DNA of 33,777 nucleotides, taken from Planctomycetia bacterium. Its GTDB lineage: Bacteria; Planctomycetota; GCA-002687715. The stretch is taken from positions 1-33,777 of the forward strand of contig SXUL01000023.1 of assembly GCA_005790545.1 (NCBI GenBank). Direction: 5' to 3'. The notes under the pieces are model-generated. The model was not told the origin of the DNA. It saw nothing but the letters and a program-made list of their open reading frames with translations, and searched no databases. The translations under genes were made by a program, and so were the position numbers. Every line of letters begins with the position of its first letter. Within the stretch, counting starts at the first letter, position 1. Below, in pieces: positions 16,109 to 25,037 of the stretch.

Positions 16109-17283
16109 ACACAGGGACTCATTCATCCTGCGAACGCGGTCCCTTCGCGTTCACGTTGCACCACGGGGAGAGCGGCACCGGCCCGCGCCTCGGCCACTTC
16201 ACCACGCCCCACGGCAGCGCCGCCACACCGGCGTTCATGCCTGTCGGCACGGCAGCCACGGTGAAAGCCGCCGATCCCGTGGCCATCCGCCAGAGCGGTT
16301 CGGAAATCGTCCTCTGCAACACCTTCCATCTCGCGTTGCGCCCGGGTGCGGAGCTCATTCGTGAACTCGGAGGCCTGCACCCCTTCATGGGTTGGGATGG
16401 CCCCATCCTCACGGACAGCGGCGGCTTCCAGGTCTTCAGCCTGGCGAAGCTCCGCGAGGTCGATGATGACGGCGTCAGCTTCCGTTCGCCGGTCGACGGA
16501 ACCGCCATGCGCCTCACACCGGAAAGCGCAACGGAGATCCAACTCGCTCTCGGTGCCGACATCTTCATGGTCTTCGACGAATGCCTCCCCCACGACAGCA
16601 GCGAGGAGGATGTCCGACGCTCCATCGAACTCCGCACCATGCCCTGGGCACGACGCTGCCTCGCATTGCACCCGCGGGACGGTCGGGCTCTCTTCGGCAT
16701 CGGCCAAGGTGGACTCTCCGCGACGCTCCGCCGCGAGCACATGCAGGAACTGGCCGGGCTTCCCTTCGATGGCCTCGCTGTGGGCGGGCTTTCGGTCGGC
16801 GAGAGCGCCGATGACTTCCGGCACATGCTCGCCGCAACCACGCCACACATGCCCGTCTTGAAGCCGCGCTACCTCATGGGGGTCGGATCGGTGCCGGAGA
16901 TCCTCGCGGCCATCGCGCTCGGCATCGACATGTTCGATTGCGTGCTCCCGACGCGCAATGCACGCAACGGCCAGGCGCTCACCATGTCGGGTCCGCTGCG
17001 CATGAAGAACACGCAGCACGCGCGCGCCGCGGGCGTGCTCGAAGCCGGCTGCGATTGCAGCACGTGCGCACGCGGATTTTCGCGCGCCTACATCCGGCAT
17101 CTCCTCATGGCCAACGAGATCCTCGGGGCCATGCTGATGACCGCGCACAACCTGCGCTTCATGCAGCGTCTGATGGAAGGCGCACGAACCGCCATCCGTG
17201 CGGGAGAATTCGAGGCGTTCGCCGCCACGACCATCGCCCGCTTCCGGAGCGCCACGGAAAGCACTCCGGAAGACGAAGCGTGA
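16105..17283 (+). CDS. tgt: tRNA-guanine transglycosylase
   Basis: Tgt swaps G34 of GUN-anticodon tRNAs for preQ1 in queuosine synthesis. The 392-residue protein has LTDSGGFQVFSL with Asp104, the substrate-pocket GIGQGG, the catalytic nucleophile Asp278 in MFDCVLPTRNARNG, and the zinc site Cys316, Cys318, Cys321 and His348. Length matches the bacterial family. The ATG at 16105 overlaps the preceding stop as ATGA; an open frame extending further upstream inside the SpoIID gene is a shadow. The usual partner queA is not in the window. Its stop codon abuts the stop of the convergent SH3 gene with no base between. Confidence 0.97.
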   Translation: MNTGTHSSCERGPFAFTLHHGESGTGPRLGHFTTPHGSAATPAFMPVGTAATVKAADPVAIRQSGSEIVLCNTFHLALRPGAELIRELGGLHPFMGWDGPILTDSGGFQVFSLAKLREVDDDGVSFRSPVDGTAMRLTPESATEIQLALGADIFMVFDECLPHDSSEEDVRRSIELRTMPWARRCLALHPRDGRALFGIGQGGLSATLRREHMQELAGLPFDGLAVGGLSVGESADDFRHMLAATTPHMPVLKPRYLMGVGSVPEILAAIALGIDMFDCVLPTRNARNGQALTMSGPLRMKNTQHARAAGVLEAGCDCSTCARGFSRAYIRHLLMANEILGAMLMTAHNLRFMQRLMEGARTAIRAGEFEAFAATTIARFRSATESTPEDEA

Positions 17284-18522
17284 TCAGTTCAGGATTTCGA
17301 GGCGCAGCACATCCACCTTGCGCACACCGCGCCCGAGTTCCTGCTGCTGCACATCACCGGCCTTGATGGCAATGAGCCGCCCGTCGTATTCGCCGAGGTC
17401 GTAGCGCGTGGAGCGAAGAATCGAGCGCCGGAGTTCGCCCTGCCAGAGGGCGTGAGGCCAATCGCCGCCGCCAGCGGCGCCGAGGCCCTGGATGTTCGCG
17501 CGCAGGTGCCCTGAGTCGATGAACTCCGCATTCCCTTGGCCGAGGCGGCTCTTGGCTTCTTCCTCTTCGCGGAGCTTCCGCAGTGCGGCCAGATCCTTCG
17601 CGTACTTCGCCTTCCCTGCCGCGCTGATGCGCTCGGCTTCGACGAGCTTCTGTTTGGCCTCAGCGATCCCGGCCCGCGTGCGATCCCACTGATCCACCTT
17701 GCCGAGCAACTGCTCCGCCTTGTCGCGCTCGACCGTTCCACCCGCCACACCATCGCGCGCTGCCACAAGCGCTGCGCGCACGGCTTTCACGTCGCGACTC
17801 TCGACGGGTTTCACGGCCTCGTTGTCGAAGGTGTCGAAGGCCTTGCGCGCCGTCTCCACGGACGCCTTGCGCTCCGTCTCGCGCTGCACGAGATTCCTCG
17901 AGAGCTCGCCTTCCTTCAACATTGCTGTCTCGGCCGCGCGGTGTGCCGCGATGAAGGCTGTCTCTGCCGCGGGCTGGTCTGCTGCCGGAGTCACGTAGGC
18001 CGCATAGACGTAGAGCTTCACGCAAGCCGGGGCGAGAATGCGGTGGAATTCACCCTTGGTGTCGATGATGACAACGCGATCGCCGGTGTTGAGCTTGCCG
18101 ATGAAGGGACTCTCCGTCGAGGCTTCAGCACGCACCATCAGATCCTCCACTTCGACCACGCCTTCGCCGGGGCTGCTCTCAAGCACGTAGTTCTTGCCCG
18201 CAGCGGAGCGCGCAACGTGCACCAGCACGCCACCGGGAACGTCGACGCGCAACCAATCGCCATCGCGCGCGCTCACGCGCAGCGGTGTGCCCTTCGCAAG
18301 CTCGCGCAGCACGGGATGCGCGTCACTCGGGCCGCCACGCACGCGTACCTTGTCGCCCGCAACAATGCCGTGGTATGGCAGCGCGGGTTGCGCCGGCTTC
18401 GTTTCTTGCGGCACGGTCACGCCCACAGGCGTTCCCTTCGGTGGTTCCTGAACTGGTGTTGTCACCGGAGCTTGCGCCCCGACCACTCCTGCCATCGCGA
18501 CACACAGCAGCAACTTCAGCAT
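17284..18522 (-). CDS. Secreted SH3/coiled-coil protein of unknown function
   Basis: A 412-residue exported protein. Residues 1-17 form a cleavable signal peptide (MLKLLLCVAMAGVVGAQA) followed by a Pro/Thr-rich linker. Two bacterial SH3-like modules follow: about 50-105 (KVRVRGGPS, WLRVDVPGG) and about 115-175 (LMVRAEASTESPFIGKLNTGDRV), a wall-binding type of domain. Residues about 185-335 are a highly charged Ala/Glu/Lys coiled coil, and the last 75 residues are beta-type. The ATG at 18522 has GGAGG five bases upstream and starts the signal peptide. It probably binds cell wall and may scaffold other proteins; there is no catalytic motif. A promoter-like TAGAAT lies 85 bases upstream. Confidence 0.82.
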   Translation of the reverse strand: MLKLLLCVAMAGVVGAQAPVTTPVQEPPKGTPVGVTVPQETKPAQPALPYHGIVAGDKVRVRGGPSDAHPVLRELAKGTPLRVSARDGDWLRVDVPGGVLVHVARSAAGKNYVLESSPGEGVVEVEDLMVRAEASTESPFIGKLNTGDRVVIIDTKGEFHRILAPACVKLYVYAAYVTPAADQPAAETAFIAAHRAAETAMLKEGELSRNLVQRETERKASVETARKAFDTFDNEAVKPVESRDVKAVRAALVAARDGVAGGTVERDKAEQLLGKVDQWDRTRAGIAEAKQKLVEAERISAAGKAKYAKDLAALRKLREEEEAKSRLGQGNAEFIDSGHLRANIQGLGAAGGGDWPHALWQGELRRSILRSTRYDLGEYDGRLIAIKAGDVQQQELGRGVRKVDVLRLEILN

Positions 18523-18606
18523 GTTGTCCTCCCCGAGATCCACCGGGCGAGAACCGCCACGCCGCGGAAGATCACGTTGCCGGGAGCCCCCGGCCAACCC
18601 GTGCGC

Positions 18607-18612
18607 ATTCTA
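18607..18612 (-). promoter_or_regulatory. Candidate -10 box for the SH3 gene
   Basis: TAGAAT (minus strand, 18612-18607) matches five of six -10 bases in the 138-base gap after larC. The -35 region is poor (TGGCCG at 17-base spacing). A bulged hairpin with GTTG/CAAC ends lies just downstream, in the leader, without a T run. Confidence 0.3.
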
Positions 18613-18660
18613 TGCAGCACTTTCCGTGGCGGCCAGCACCAGAGCTGCTTCTCGACGCTT

Positions 18661-19488
18661 TCAGGAGCGCGTCAAGGCGAGTTGGAGGAGCAGGACATTC
18701 GCGTGCCCGCGGAAATCGAGAGTGCCCGCTCCGCGCCCCTCGCAGAGCACCTCACACGCTGGTGGAGGGTCGGACGCGCGCAGGGCTCGCAGAAGCGCGG
18801 CGCCGGTCGGCGTCAGCAGCTCCCGCGGAACCGGACCCATGCGCCAGGGAATCTGACCGAGCAGGTGCCTCGTTGCCGGAGCCGGGACCGGCAACTCCCC
18901 ATGGGAGCAGTGCACGTGCCCTCCCCCCACGGCGAGGTCCGCGAGATGGACCGCCTCGACCCCGAGCGCATCCACAAGCAGCGCTGTCCCGCAAATATCA
19001 ATCAGTGCGTCCACCGCCCCGACTTCGTGAAAGTGGACCTCCAGCAGCGGGACGTCATGAGCAAGAGCTTCCGCCTCGCCAAGCTGACGGAAAGCCCGCT
19101 CGGCAAGGCACTTGGCGCCATCGGGAAGGTCGCTCTGCTGGATGATCCTGAGAATCTCGGAGAGACTTCGCGCCGGTCCATGCGCGGGCAGAAGATGCGT
19201 ATGCCCTGAGCCCTCTGTGCGCCCCTGCCCGTGCTCATGGCCATGGGCCATGCCGAGGAGTTCCTCGCCGCCGCCCAGGGCGGCCAAGCGGACATGCGCC
19301 TTGAGCGCGCTGACACCCGCTCGCTGCACCCGTTCGGTTTCCAGCGCCCAACCCTCGAGGGCGAGTGTTCCGAGGCTCTGGCGCAGGCCTTCGAGATTGG
19401 CCCCGAGGTCCAGCAGGGCCCCGAGAAACATGTCCCCCGCCGCACCGGAGCCGGCGTGAATGACAAGTATGCGCCGTGCGCGGTGCAT
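18661..19488 (-). CDS. larC: LarC N-terminal-domain protein (nickel-pincer cofactor family), LarC2 part absent
   Basis: LarC inserts nickel into the pincer nucleotide cofactor of lactate racemase-type enzymes, using CTP. This 275-residue protein matches the LarC1 half: SGAAGDMFLGALLDLGA near the start, a His-rich loop (AHGHEHG, GHTH, about 81-97), VHFHEVGAVDALIDICG, HGELPVPAPAT and ELLTPTGAALL. It stops just after the GRGAG...HANVLLLQL end of LarC1. The LarC2 domain that completes the enzyme is missing, and the next gene leaves only 138 bases. The usual Asp of the N-terminal DxxSGxSGDM motif is His here. It follows the mutase gene by three bases. LarA, LarB and LarE are not in the window. Confidence 0.85.
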   Translation of the reverse strand: MHRARRILVIHAGSGAAGDMFLGALLDLGANLEGLRQSLGTLALEGWALETERVQRAGVSALKAHVRLAALGGGEELLGMAHGHEHGQGRTEGSGHTHLLPAHGPARSLSEILRIIQQSDLPDGAKCLAERAFRQLGEAEALAHDVPLLEVHFHEVGAVDALIDICGTALLVDALGVEAVHLADLAVGGGHVHCSHGELPVPAPATRHLLGQIPWRMGPVPRELLTPTGAALLRALRASDPPPACEVLCEGRGAGTLDFRGHANVLLLQLALTRS

Positions 19489-19491
19489 GGC

Positions 19492-20820
19492 TCAGTGCCG
19501 GGGGCCGAGCATCGCCTCGATCAGTGCCAGCTTTTCGTCCCGCAGCTCCGGCAGGTTCGCCTCGAGATTCAGGCGCAGCAATGGCTCGGTGTTGCTCTTC
19601 CGCAGGTTGAACCACCACGCGGGGAACTGCACCGTCACGCCATCGAGCTCATCCTGCTCGCCGTCCGCGTGCGCTGCGCGCACCTTGGCAAGCACGGCAT
19701 CCTGCTCGTGAACCTCGAAGTTGATTTCGCCCGTTGCATGCCATTCCGTGAAGCGGCGCGTGAGATCGAGAATGCCCACGCGCTTCCGCGACAAGATCGA
19801 GAGCATGGTGAGCATGGCGATCTCGCCGGAATCGGAGACGTAGTTGTCGCGGAAGTAGTAGTGCCCCGAAAGTTCACCCCCGAGCACCGCACCGACACGA
19901 CGCATGGTGCCCTTGATGAACGAGTGGCCCACACGGTCCCGGATGGGTCGCCCGCCTGCGGCTTGGATCGCATCGCGCGTCGCGCGTGAACTCCTGAGGT
20001 CGTAGACCACCGCGGCGCCCGGGCTCCTCTGCAAGAGGTCCTCTGCAAAGATCGCGGTCACGTGGTCGGCGCGCACTGGACTGCCATCCGGCGCCACGAA
20101 CACGCAGCGGTCGGCATCACCATCGAATGCAACACCGAGGTCGGCGCCTGTCCGACGCACCTCCTCTGCGAGGGCCGCGAGATTCTTCGGCTTGATGGGA
20201 TCGGCCTCATGATTGGGGAACGTGCCATCGAGTTCGGGGAAGAGAACGCTTGCCTCGAGTGGCAGGCGCGCGAGGATGCGCGGCAGCATGTGCCCACCCA
20301 TTCCGTTCGCCGTGTCGAACACGACCTTCATGGGTTGAATGCCTGACGCGAACTTGAGCACGTGTTCAATGTAGGCATCGCGCACGTCACGGCGCTCAAG
20401 CTTGCCCGGCGCGGCTGCTTCAGCGAGTTCCCCTGAGGTGGCCAGTACGCCCATGGCGCTGATGCCCGTTTCGCCGCTCACAGGTACGCAGTCCTTGCGC
20501 GTGAACTTGAAGCCGATGAATTCCGCCGGGTTGTGGGAAGCCGTCACCTGCACGCCGCCCTCGACGCCAAGTGAACCAATGGCGAAGTAGGTCATGGGCG
20601 TACTGGAAAGCCCGATGTCGATGACATCCGCGCCGCCAGCGCGCAGGCCCTCGATGAGAGCCGCGGCCATGGATGGCGCCATGGAGCGCATGTCGCGCCC
20701 GACCACGAAGCTCTTCGCTTCCAGCACCCGCACTGCAGCCAGTCCGATACGGCGCGCCAGCTTCTCGTCGAGTTCGCCGGGATAAACACCGCGCACGTCA
20801 TAAGCCTTGAACACGCCCAT
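19492..20820 (-). CDS. manB: Phosphomannomutase/phosphoglucomutase
   Basis: An alpha-D-phosphohexomutase of 442 residues that interconverts 1- and 6-phosphates of mannose or glucose. It has the phosphoserine loop TASHNP (Ser95), the Mg site DGDADR (233-238), the sugar-specificity loop GELSGH (315-320), and the phosphate-binding RKSNTEP (407-413), all intact. The GELSGH loop fits Man/Glc substrates rather than glucosamine. Its ATG shares one base with the stop of the threonine aldolase gene (TGATG). The product could feed GDP-mannose synthesis or supply glucose-1-phosphate to GlgC encoded 4 kb away; that link is inference. A longer open frame upstream is a shadow over the aldolase gene. Confidence 0.93.
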   Translation of the reverse strand: MGVFKAYDVRGVYPGELDEKLARRIGLAAVRVLEAKSFVVGRDMRSMAPSMAAALIEGLRAGGADVIDIGLSSTPMTYFAIGSLGVEGGVQVTASHNPAEFIGFKFTRKDCVPVSGETGISAMGVLATSGELAEAAAPGKLERRDVRDAYIEHVLKFASGIQPMKVVFDTANGMGGHMLPRILARLPLEASVLFPELDGTFPNHEADPIKPKNLAALAEEVRRTGADLGVAFDGDADRCVFVAPDGSPVRADHVTAIFAEDLLQRSPGAAVVYDLRSSRATRDAIQAAGGRPIRDRVGHSFIKGTMRRVGAVLGGELSGHYYFRDNYVSDSGEIAMLTMLSILSRKRVGILDLTRRFTEWHATGEINFEVHEQDAVLAKVRAAHADGEQDELDGVTVQFPAWWFNLRKSNTEPLLRLNLEANLPELRDEKLALIEAMLGPRH

Positions 20821-21848
20821 CAGTGAGACTCCTTCGCGAGCGCCGTGGCGAGAGCGCTTTCGGCAGCCGCCACGGATGTTGCATCCACGTCCCTGTGCAG
20901 CGCGAAACGGATGCGCTGCGATCCGAATCCGACCGCGAGCACGCCGGAAGCCCGCAAGGATTCCAGCACGCGCGGGATCAGCGCGCCTTGCACCTCGATG
21001 ACCACCAGGTTCGTGTCGGGAGCAATCACCTGCACACCCTGCAGTTGCGCACAGCGCGCGGCGAGAGTGCATGCGAGGGAGTGATCGCGTTCCATACGCT
21101 CGCGCCAATCGCTGCCGAGTGCGAGAAGTCCGGCCGCCGCAAGGATTCCCGCTTGCCGCATCCCGCCACCGAGAAGCTTGCGCGCCCGGCGTGCGCTGCG
21201 AACGAAATCGGCCGGACCGGCCAGCAGAGATCCAACAGGCGCACCGAGCCCCTTCGAAAGACACAGCGTGGTCGTGTGCGCAGCCGCAGCAAGGGTTGCG
21301 AGATCCGTCTTGCACGCAGCGGCCGCATTCGCGAGGCGCGCGCCATCCATATGCAGCACCAGCCCGTGGGCGTCCGCGAACGCCCGCACTTCGGCGAGGT
21401 GTTCCCGCGGCAGCACCGAGCCTCCCGAGAGATTGTGCGTGTTCTCCAGCACGACGAGGCGCGTGCGCGGCATGTGTGCGTCGTCAGGTCGGATTGCGGA
21501 CTTCAGCCGCACGAGCGGCACGACGCCGCGCTCGCCGGGCAACGGCACGGCTTGCACGCCGTGCAGGGCGGCAAGTCCGCCCTGCTCGAAGCGGTAGACG
21601 TGGCAGCCTTCGTCGAGGAGTACTTCATCGCCGGGGCGCGTGTGCACCCGCACTGCAACCTGGTTCGCCATGGTGCCCGAAGGAAGAAAGAGCGCCGCAT
21701 CCTTCCCGAGGAGTTCCGCACCACGCTGTTCGAGTTCGCTGACGGTCGGGTCATCCCCGAAGACGTCATCTCCCACGCGCGCGTCGCGCATGGCGTCGCG
21801 CATGGCCGACGTCGGCCGCGTGACGGTGTCACTCCTGAAGTCGTGCAC
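20820..21848 (-). CDS. ltaE: Low-specificity L-threonine aldolase
   Basis: A PLP enzyme of 342 residues that splits L-threonine or allo-threonine into glycine and acetaldehyde. It begins with the typical FRSDTVTRPT, has GDDVFGDDPT, FLPSGTMANQ, ENTHNLSGG, HMDGARLAN and the PLP lysine Lys199 in LCLSKGLGAPVGS. Length matches the family. The start is GTG at 21848, six bases after the aminotransferase stop, with no clear Shine-Dalgarno, which suggests coupled translation. It lies between an aminotransferase and a sugar mutase, an amino-acid/sugar mix with no evident shared pathway. Confidence 0.92.
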   Translation of the reverse strand: MHDFRSDTVTRPTSAMRDAMRDARVGDDVFGDDPTVSELEQRGAELLGKDAALFLPSGTMANQVAVRVHTRPGDEVLLDEGCHVYRFEQGGLAALHGVQAVPLPGERGVVPLVRLKSAIRPDDAHMPRTRLVVLENTHNLSGGSVLPREHLAEVRAFADAHGLVLHMDGARLANAAAACKTDLATLAAAAHTTTLCLSKGLGAPVGSLLAGPADFVRSARRARKLLGGGMRQAGILAAAGLLALGSDWRERMERDHSLACTLAARCAQLQGVQVIAPDTNLVVIEVQGALIPRVLESLRASGVLAVGFGSQRIRFALHRDVDATSVAAAESALATALAKESH

Positions 21849-21854
21849 GCGAGA

Positions 21855-23024
21855 TCAACGCGCGCCGAAGCGGCGTTCCATGCGCACCAGAGCTTCGTTG
21901 ATGTTCTCGATGGAAGTGGCGTACGAGAGCCGGATGTAACCCTCGCCGTGCGCACCGAAACTCGTGCCCGGAAGCACCGCGACCCCGGCCTCCTTCAACA
22001 AGGCATCGGCGCACTGCTGCGAACTCAGGCCTGTGCCACGGATGTTCGGGAAAGCGTAGAAGGCACCGGTCGGCGTGACGCAACTCACGCCGCGAATCGC
22101 GTTCAGCCCGGCCACGATGCGGTCGCGACGCTGGCGGAAGACCTCCACCATGCGCGCTGGTTCTTCTTGCGGTCCCGTGAGCGCTTCGGCACCCGCGAGT
22201 TGCGTGAAGGGCGCCGTGCACGAGGTGCTGTTCACCTGCAACCGCGTCATCTGCTGGATGAGTTCGCGCGGACCGATGGCGTAACCGAGACGCCAGCCGG
22301 TCATGCTGTAGATCTTCGAGAAGCCGTCGAGAATGACCGTGCGCTCGAACATGCCGGGCATGGCCGCGATGGAACTGTGCACGCCTTCGTAGAGCACGCG
22401 CGAGTAGATCTCGTCCGTGAGCACCCAGAAGTCGCGTTCCACCGCCAGCTTGGCGATTCCGCGGAGAAGGTCCGCAGAAAGCGTCCCACCCGTCGGGTTG
22501 CTGGGTGAGTTGAGGATCACGAGCTTGGTGCGCGGTGTCAGCAGCTTCTCGAATGCCGCGAGGTCGAATCCGAAACCGTTTTCTTCGAGCAGCGGCACCG
22601 CCACCGGCTTGCCGCCGACGAAGCGGATCATGCTCTCGTAGATCGGGAAGCCTGGATTCGGATAGAGAACTTCGTCGCCTTCGTCCACGAGGGCGAGGAT
22701 CATGTAGAACATGACCGGCTTGGCACCCGGACAGACAAGGACGTCGTCCGCCACATGGCGTACGCCACGTCGCTCGGTGCTGTCCTTCGCGATGGCCTCG
22801 CGGACGTCCTTCATCCCCGAAGCCTGCACGTAGTGCGTGTGCCCGGAGCCCATGGCCGCCTGACCGGCGCGCACGATGTTTGACGGCGTATCGAAATCGG
22901 GTTCGCCGATTTCGAGATGCACGATGCTCTTCCCCTCGGCCTCGAGGGCCTTGGCACGCGCGAGCACCTCGAATGCCGTTTCGGTTCCGAGTCTCTGCAT
23001 CCTGGTTGCGAGCGCACGCGCCAT
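21855..23024 (-). CDS. Class I/II PLP aminotransferase (aspartate aminotransferase-like)
   Basis: A fold-type I aminotransferase of 389 residues. It shows EIGEPDFDTP at the start, HYVQASGMKDVREAIA, the NSPSNPTGG cofactor loop (about 172-180), TDEIYSRVLYEG, and the PLP lysine Lys237 in DGFSKIYSMTGWRLGY; the substrate-carboxylate Arg in YIRLSYA is near the C-terminus. This is the AspC/alanine-type subgroup (Igamma); donor and acceptor cannot be fixed from sequence. ATG at 23024 is preferred because GGAG lies eight bases upstream; a GTG ten codons earlier is possible. It is first in the operon with threonine aldolase, sugar mutase and larC, and is divergent from the GH15 gene. Confidence 0.93.
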   Translation of the reverse strand: MARALATRMQRLGTETAFEVLARAKALEAEGKSIVHLEIGEPDFDTPSNIVRAGQAAMGSGHTHYVQASGMKDVREAIAKDSTERRGVRHVADDVLVCPGAKPVMFYMILALVDEGDEVLYPNPGFPIYESMIRFVGGKPVAVPLLEENGFGFDLAAFEKLLTPRTKLVILNSPSNPTGGTLSADLLRGIAKLAVERDFWVLTDEIYSRVLYEGVHSSIAAMPGMFERTVILDGFSKIYSMTGWRLGYAIGPRELIQQMTRLQVNSTSCTAPFTQLAGAEALTGPQEEPARMVEVFRQRRDRIVAGLNAIRGVSCVTPTGAFYAFPNIRGTGLSSQQCADALLKEAGVAVLPGTSFGAHGEGYIRLSYATSIENINEALVRMERRFGAR

Positions 23025-23063
23025 GCGTTGATCTCCACGAGCCCGCTGATTCACGGGTGACGG

Positions 23064-23092
23064 ACTCTACGGCCCGCTCCGGAAAGCTCCAA
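23064..23092 (-). promoter_or_regulatory. Candidate promoter of the aminotransferase operon
   Basis: Minus strand: TTGGAG (23092-23087), a 17-base spacer, then TAGAGT (23069-23064), four of six to the -10 consensus. The transcript would start near 23057, leaving about 33 bases of leader with the GGAG site. The -35 is weak. Confidence 0.35.
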
Positions 23093-23114
23093 GCGCGGTA
23101 GGCTCGAGACGCAC

Positions 23115-25037
23115 ATGCCGCGTGCTGCAACACTCAGCAACGGGCGCTTCCTCGTTGCCTTCGACGCAACCGGTGCGCTCCGCGATCTCACCTTCCCCAT
23201 GGTGGGCATGGAAAACCACGCCCACGGACGGGCCACGCGCCTCGCCGTCGTCCGTGGCAACGACGGCTGCGTGATCGGTGGTCCCGGAGCCCCGGTCACC
23301 TTCCACGCCACGGAGCGCGCCGAAAGCCTGCATTTCAGCGCCAGCGTCCCGCGCCTCGGGTTGCGTCTGGATGTGATCGGCCGTGTGCACTCCACCGAGC
23401 CCATCCTCGCTCTCCGCGTGAAGGTTCACTCTCTCCACAGTAGCCAAGGGCGCGTGCGTGTGCGCCTGCTCGGAAGCTTCGAACTCTCGGAATCCAACGC
23501 CCTGAACGGCGTGGAGTTTCTGCCTGGCCCGAAGGCGCTGCACTTCTTCAGAAGGAGCCGCCACATCCTCATCACAGGTGCCGCAGGATCTCGCCGCGGA
23601 CTTGATGAGTATCAATGCGGTCATCACGCGCTGCCCGTGGATGGCACACCCGCTGGGGTGCTCGCGCACGCCTCTGCCCTTGCTGGTTCCACCGCGAGTG
23701 TGGGTGATGTGGAAGCTGTCGGTGGCGTGGAACTCGACCTTGATGCCGGAGAGCAAGAGGCCGAGTTCCGGCTGAGTGCAGCGTCGAGCCTTGGCGATGC
23801 GCTGCGATGCTCCTCGGCCGTTCTTGCTGACGCGGACGCCCGTAGCTCAAGCGACACCGCAAGCGCGGGCACGCACGAGGAAACAGGGACTCGATCCGAT
23901 GCGGCGGCGCGCTCTCGCACACTCTGTCGCGCGCACTGCGACAGCGGCGGCGCCATCGTGGCCGCGGTAGACAGTGATGTGCTCTTTCCGGGACGTGAAT
24001 CCTATGCCTACTGCTGGCCGCGGGATGGCGCGCTCATCGCCGACACCCTCGCGCGCGTAGGCGACGCTGACTCTGCGACGCGTTTCTTTCGTTGGATCGC
24101 GCGCCTCGAACGCCGCGGCGGCGCTCTGTGCCAGCGCTATCACCCGGATGGCAGCGTGGCCTCGGGCTGGATGCAGACGCTGCGTGATGGGCGCGCGACG
24201 CTGCCAGTCCAAGCAGACGAAACGGCCCTCGTGCTCCTGAAACTTGCAGAGCATTGCGCTCGCATCGACGGCACGACACTCGCCGACGCATCCATGACGG
24301 CTTTCGTGCGTGAGGCGACGGGGTTCCTTCTCGCGCATCGCGGCCCCACCGGACTGCCCCGCGCAAGCGTCGATCTGTGGGAGGAAACCCACGCGATTCA
24401 CTCCGCCACGGTGGCGGTCACCGTGAGGGCTTTGCAGAGCCTGCCCCTGCTGGCCCATCTCGCGCAGGATGATGCACTGATCGCGGAAGCAGCGCATGCC
24501 GCCGCAACCATGCAGGCCGCTTTCCTTGAGCTTCTTGGCGGTGCACTCGTGCCACCGCGCAACTGGCCCGAGGATTCTGACGGAACGCCCTGCGCAGAAG
24601 CGGCGGACCGTCGCGTGGATGTCTCGCTCTTGTGGTTGCAACTCGAGGGGCTCCTTCCTCCGGGCGACGCACGCGCCCACGCCATCCGCTGTGCGGTCGA
24701 GGCAAGACTCCGCGTCGACTCCGCCTTCGGAGGCTTTGCCCGCTATGAGGGTGACTCCTATTTGAGAACACCAGAATGTTCCACGGGCATCGCGGGCAAC
24801 CCCTGGCCGCTCGCGGCCTTCATGCTGGCGCGTGCCCACGCCGAGGCGGGCGCAATGGACAGCGCTCGCGGTGTGTTGCAACTGGGGCTCCTCTCACGCA
24901 GCGCCGCAGGACACATTCCCGAACAACACCATCCGTTCACGGGCGCGCCCATGGGAGTGATGCCCCTCGCGTGGGCCCACGCAGCCCATCTCGACGCAGT
25001 CCTGGCTCTCGCACGCTCTGCCGCGCCGCGCATATGA
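23115..25037 (+). CDS. Glycoside hydrolase family 15 (glucoamylase-type)
   Basis: The 640-residue protein has an N-terminal beta-sandwich (about 1-265) typical of bacterial GH15, then an (alpha/alpha)6 barrel. In the barrel YCWPRDGALIADTLARVGD is the substrate-pocket signature, the probable general acid is in DLWEE (Glu423/424), and the general base is Glu603 in IPEQHHP. Family members release glucose, or glucose from trehalose or dextrin, from non-reducing ends. No signal peptide is present, so it likely acts on cytoplasmic alpha-glucan. A Ser/Thr/Ala-rich stretch about 232-260 is a linker. The ATG at 23115 lacks a clear Shine-Dalgarno. Its stop overlaps the start of glgC. Confidence 0.92.
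   Translation: MPRAATLSNGRFLVAFDATGALRDLTFPMVGMENHAHGRATRLAVVRGNDGCVIGGPGAPVTFHATERAESLHFSASVPRLGLRLDVIGRVHSTEPILALRVKVHSLHSSQGRVRVRLLGSFELSESNALNGVEFLPGPKALHFFRRSRHILITGAAGSRRGLDEYQCGHHALPVDGTPAGVLAHASALAGSTASVGDVEAVGGVELDLDAGEQEAEFRLSAASSLGDALRCSSAVLADADARSSSDTASAGTHEETGTRSDAAARSRTLCRAHCDSGGAIVAAVDSDVLFPGRESYAYCWPRDGALIADTLARVGDADSATRFFRWIARLERRGGALCQRYHPDGSVASGWMQTLRDGRATLPVQADETALVLLKLAEHCARIDGTTLADASMTAFVREATGFLLAHRGPTGLPRASVDLWEETHAIHSATVAVTVRALQSLPLLAHLAQDDALIAEAAHAAATMQAAFLELLGGALVPPRNWPEDSDGTPCAEAADRRVDVSLLWLQLEGLLPPGDARAHAIRCAVEARLRVDSAFGGFARYEGDSYLRTPECSTGIAGNPWPLAAFMLARAHAEAGAMDSARGVLQLGLLSRSAAGHIPEQHHPFTGAPMGVMPLAWAHAAHLDAVLALARSAAPRI

Noticed and set aside
18523-18660. LarC2 by programmed frameshift after larC
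   Set aside because: Only 138 bases remain and no frame there resembles LarC2.
23025-23114. Promoter for the GH15 gene in the divergent gap
   Set aside because: No pair of boxes with acceptable spacing was found on the + strand.
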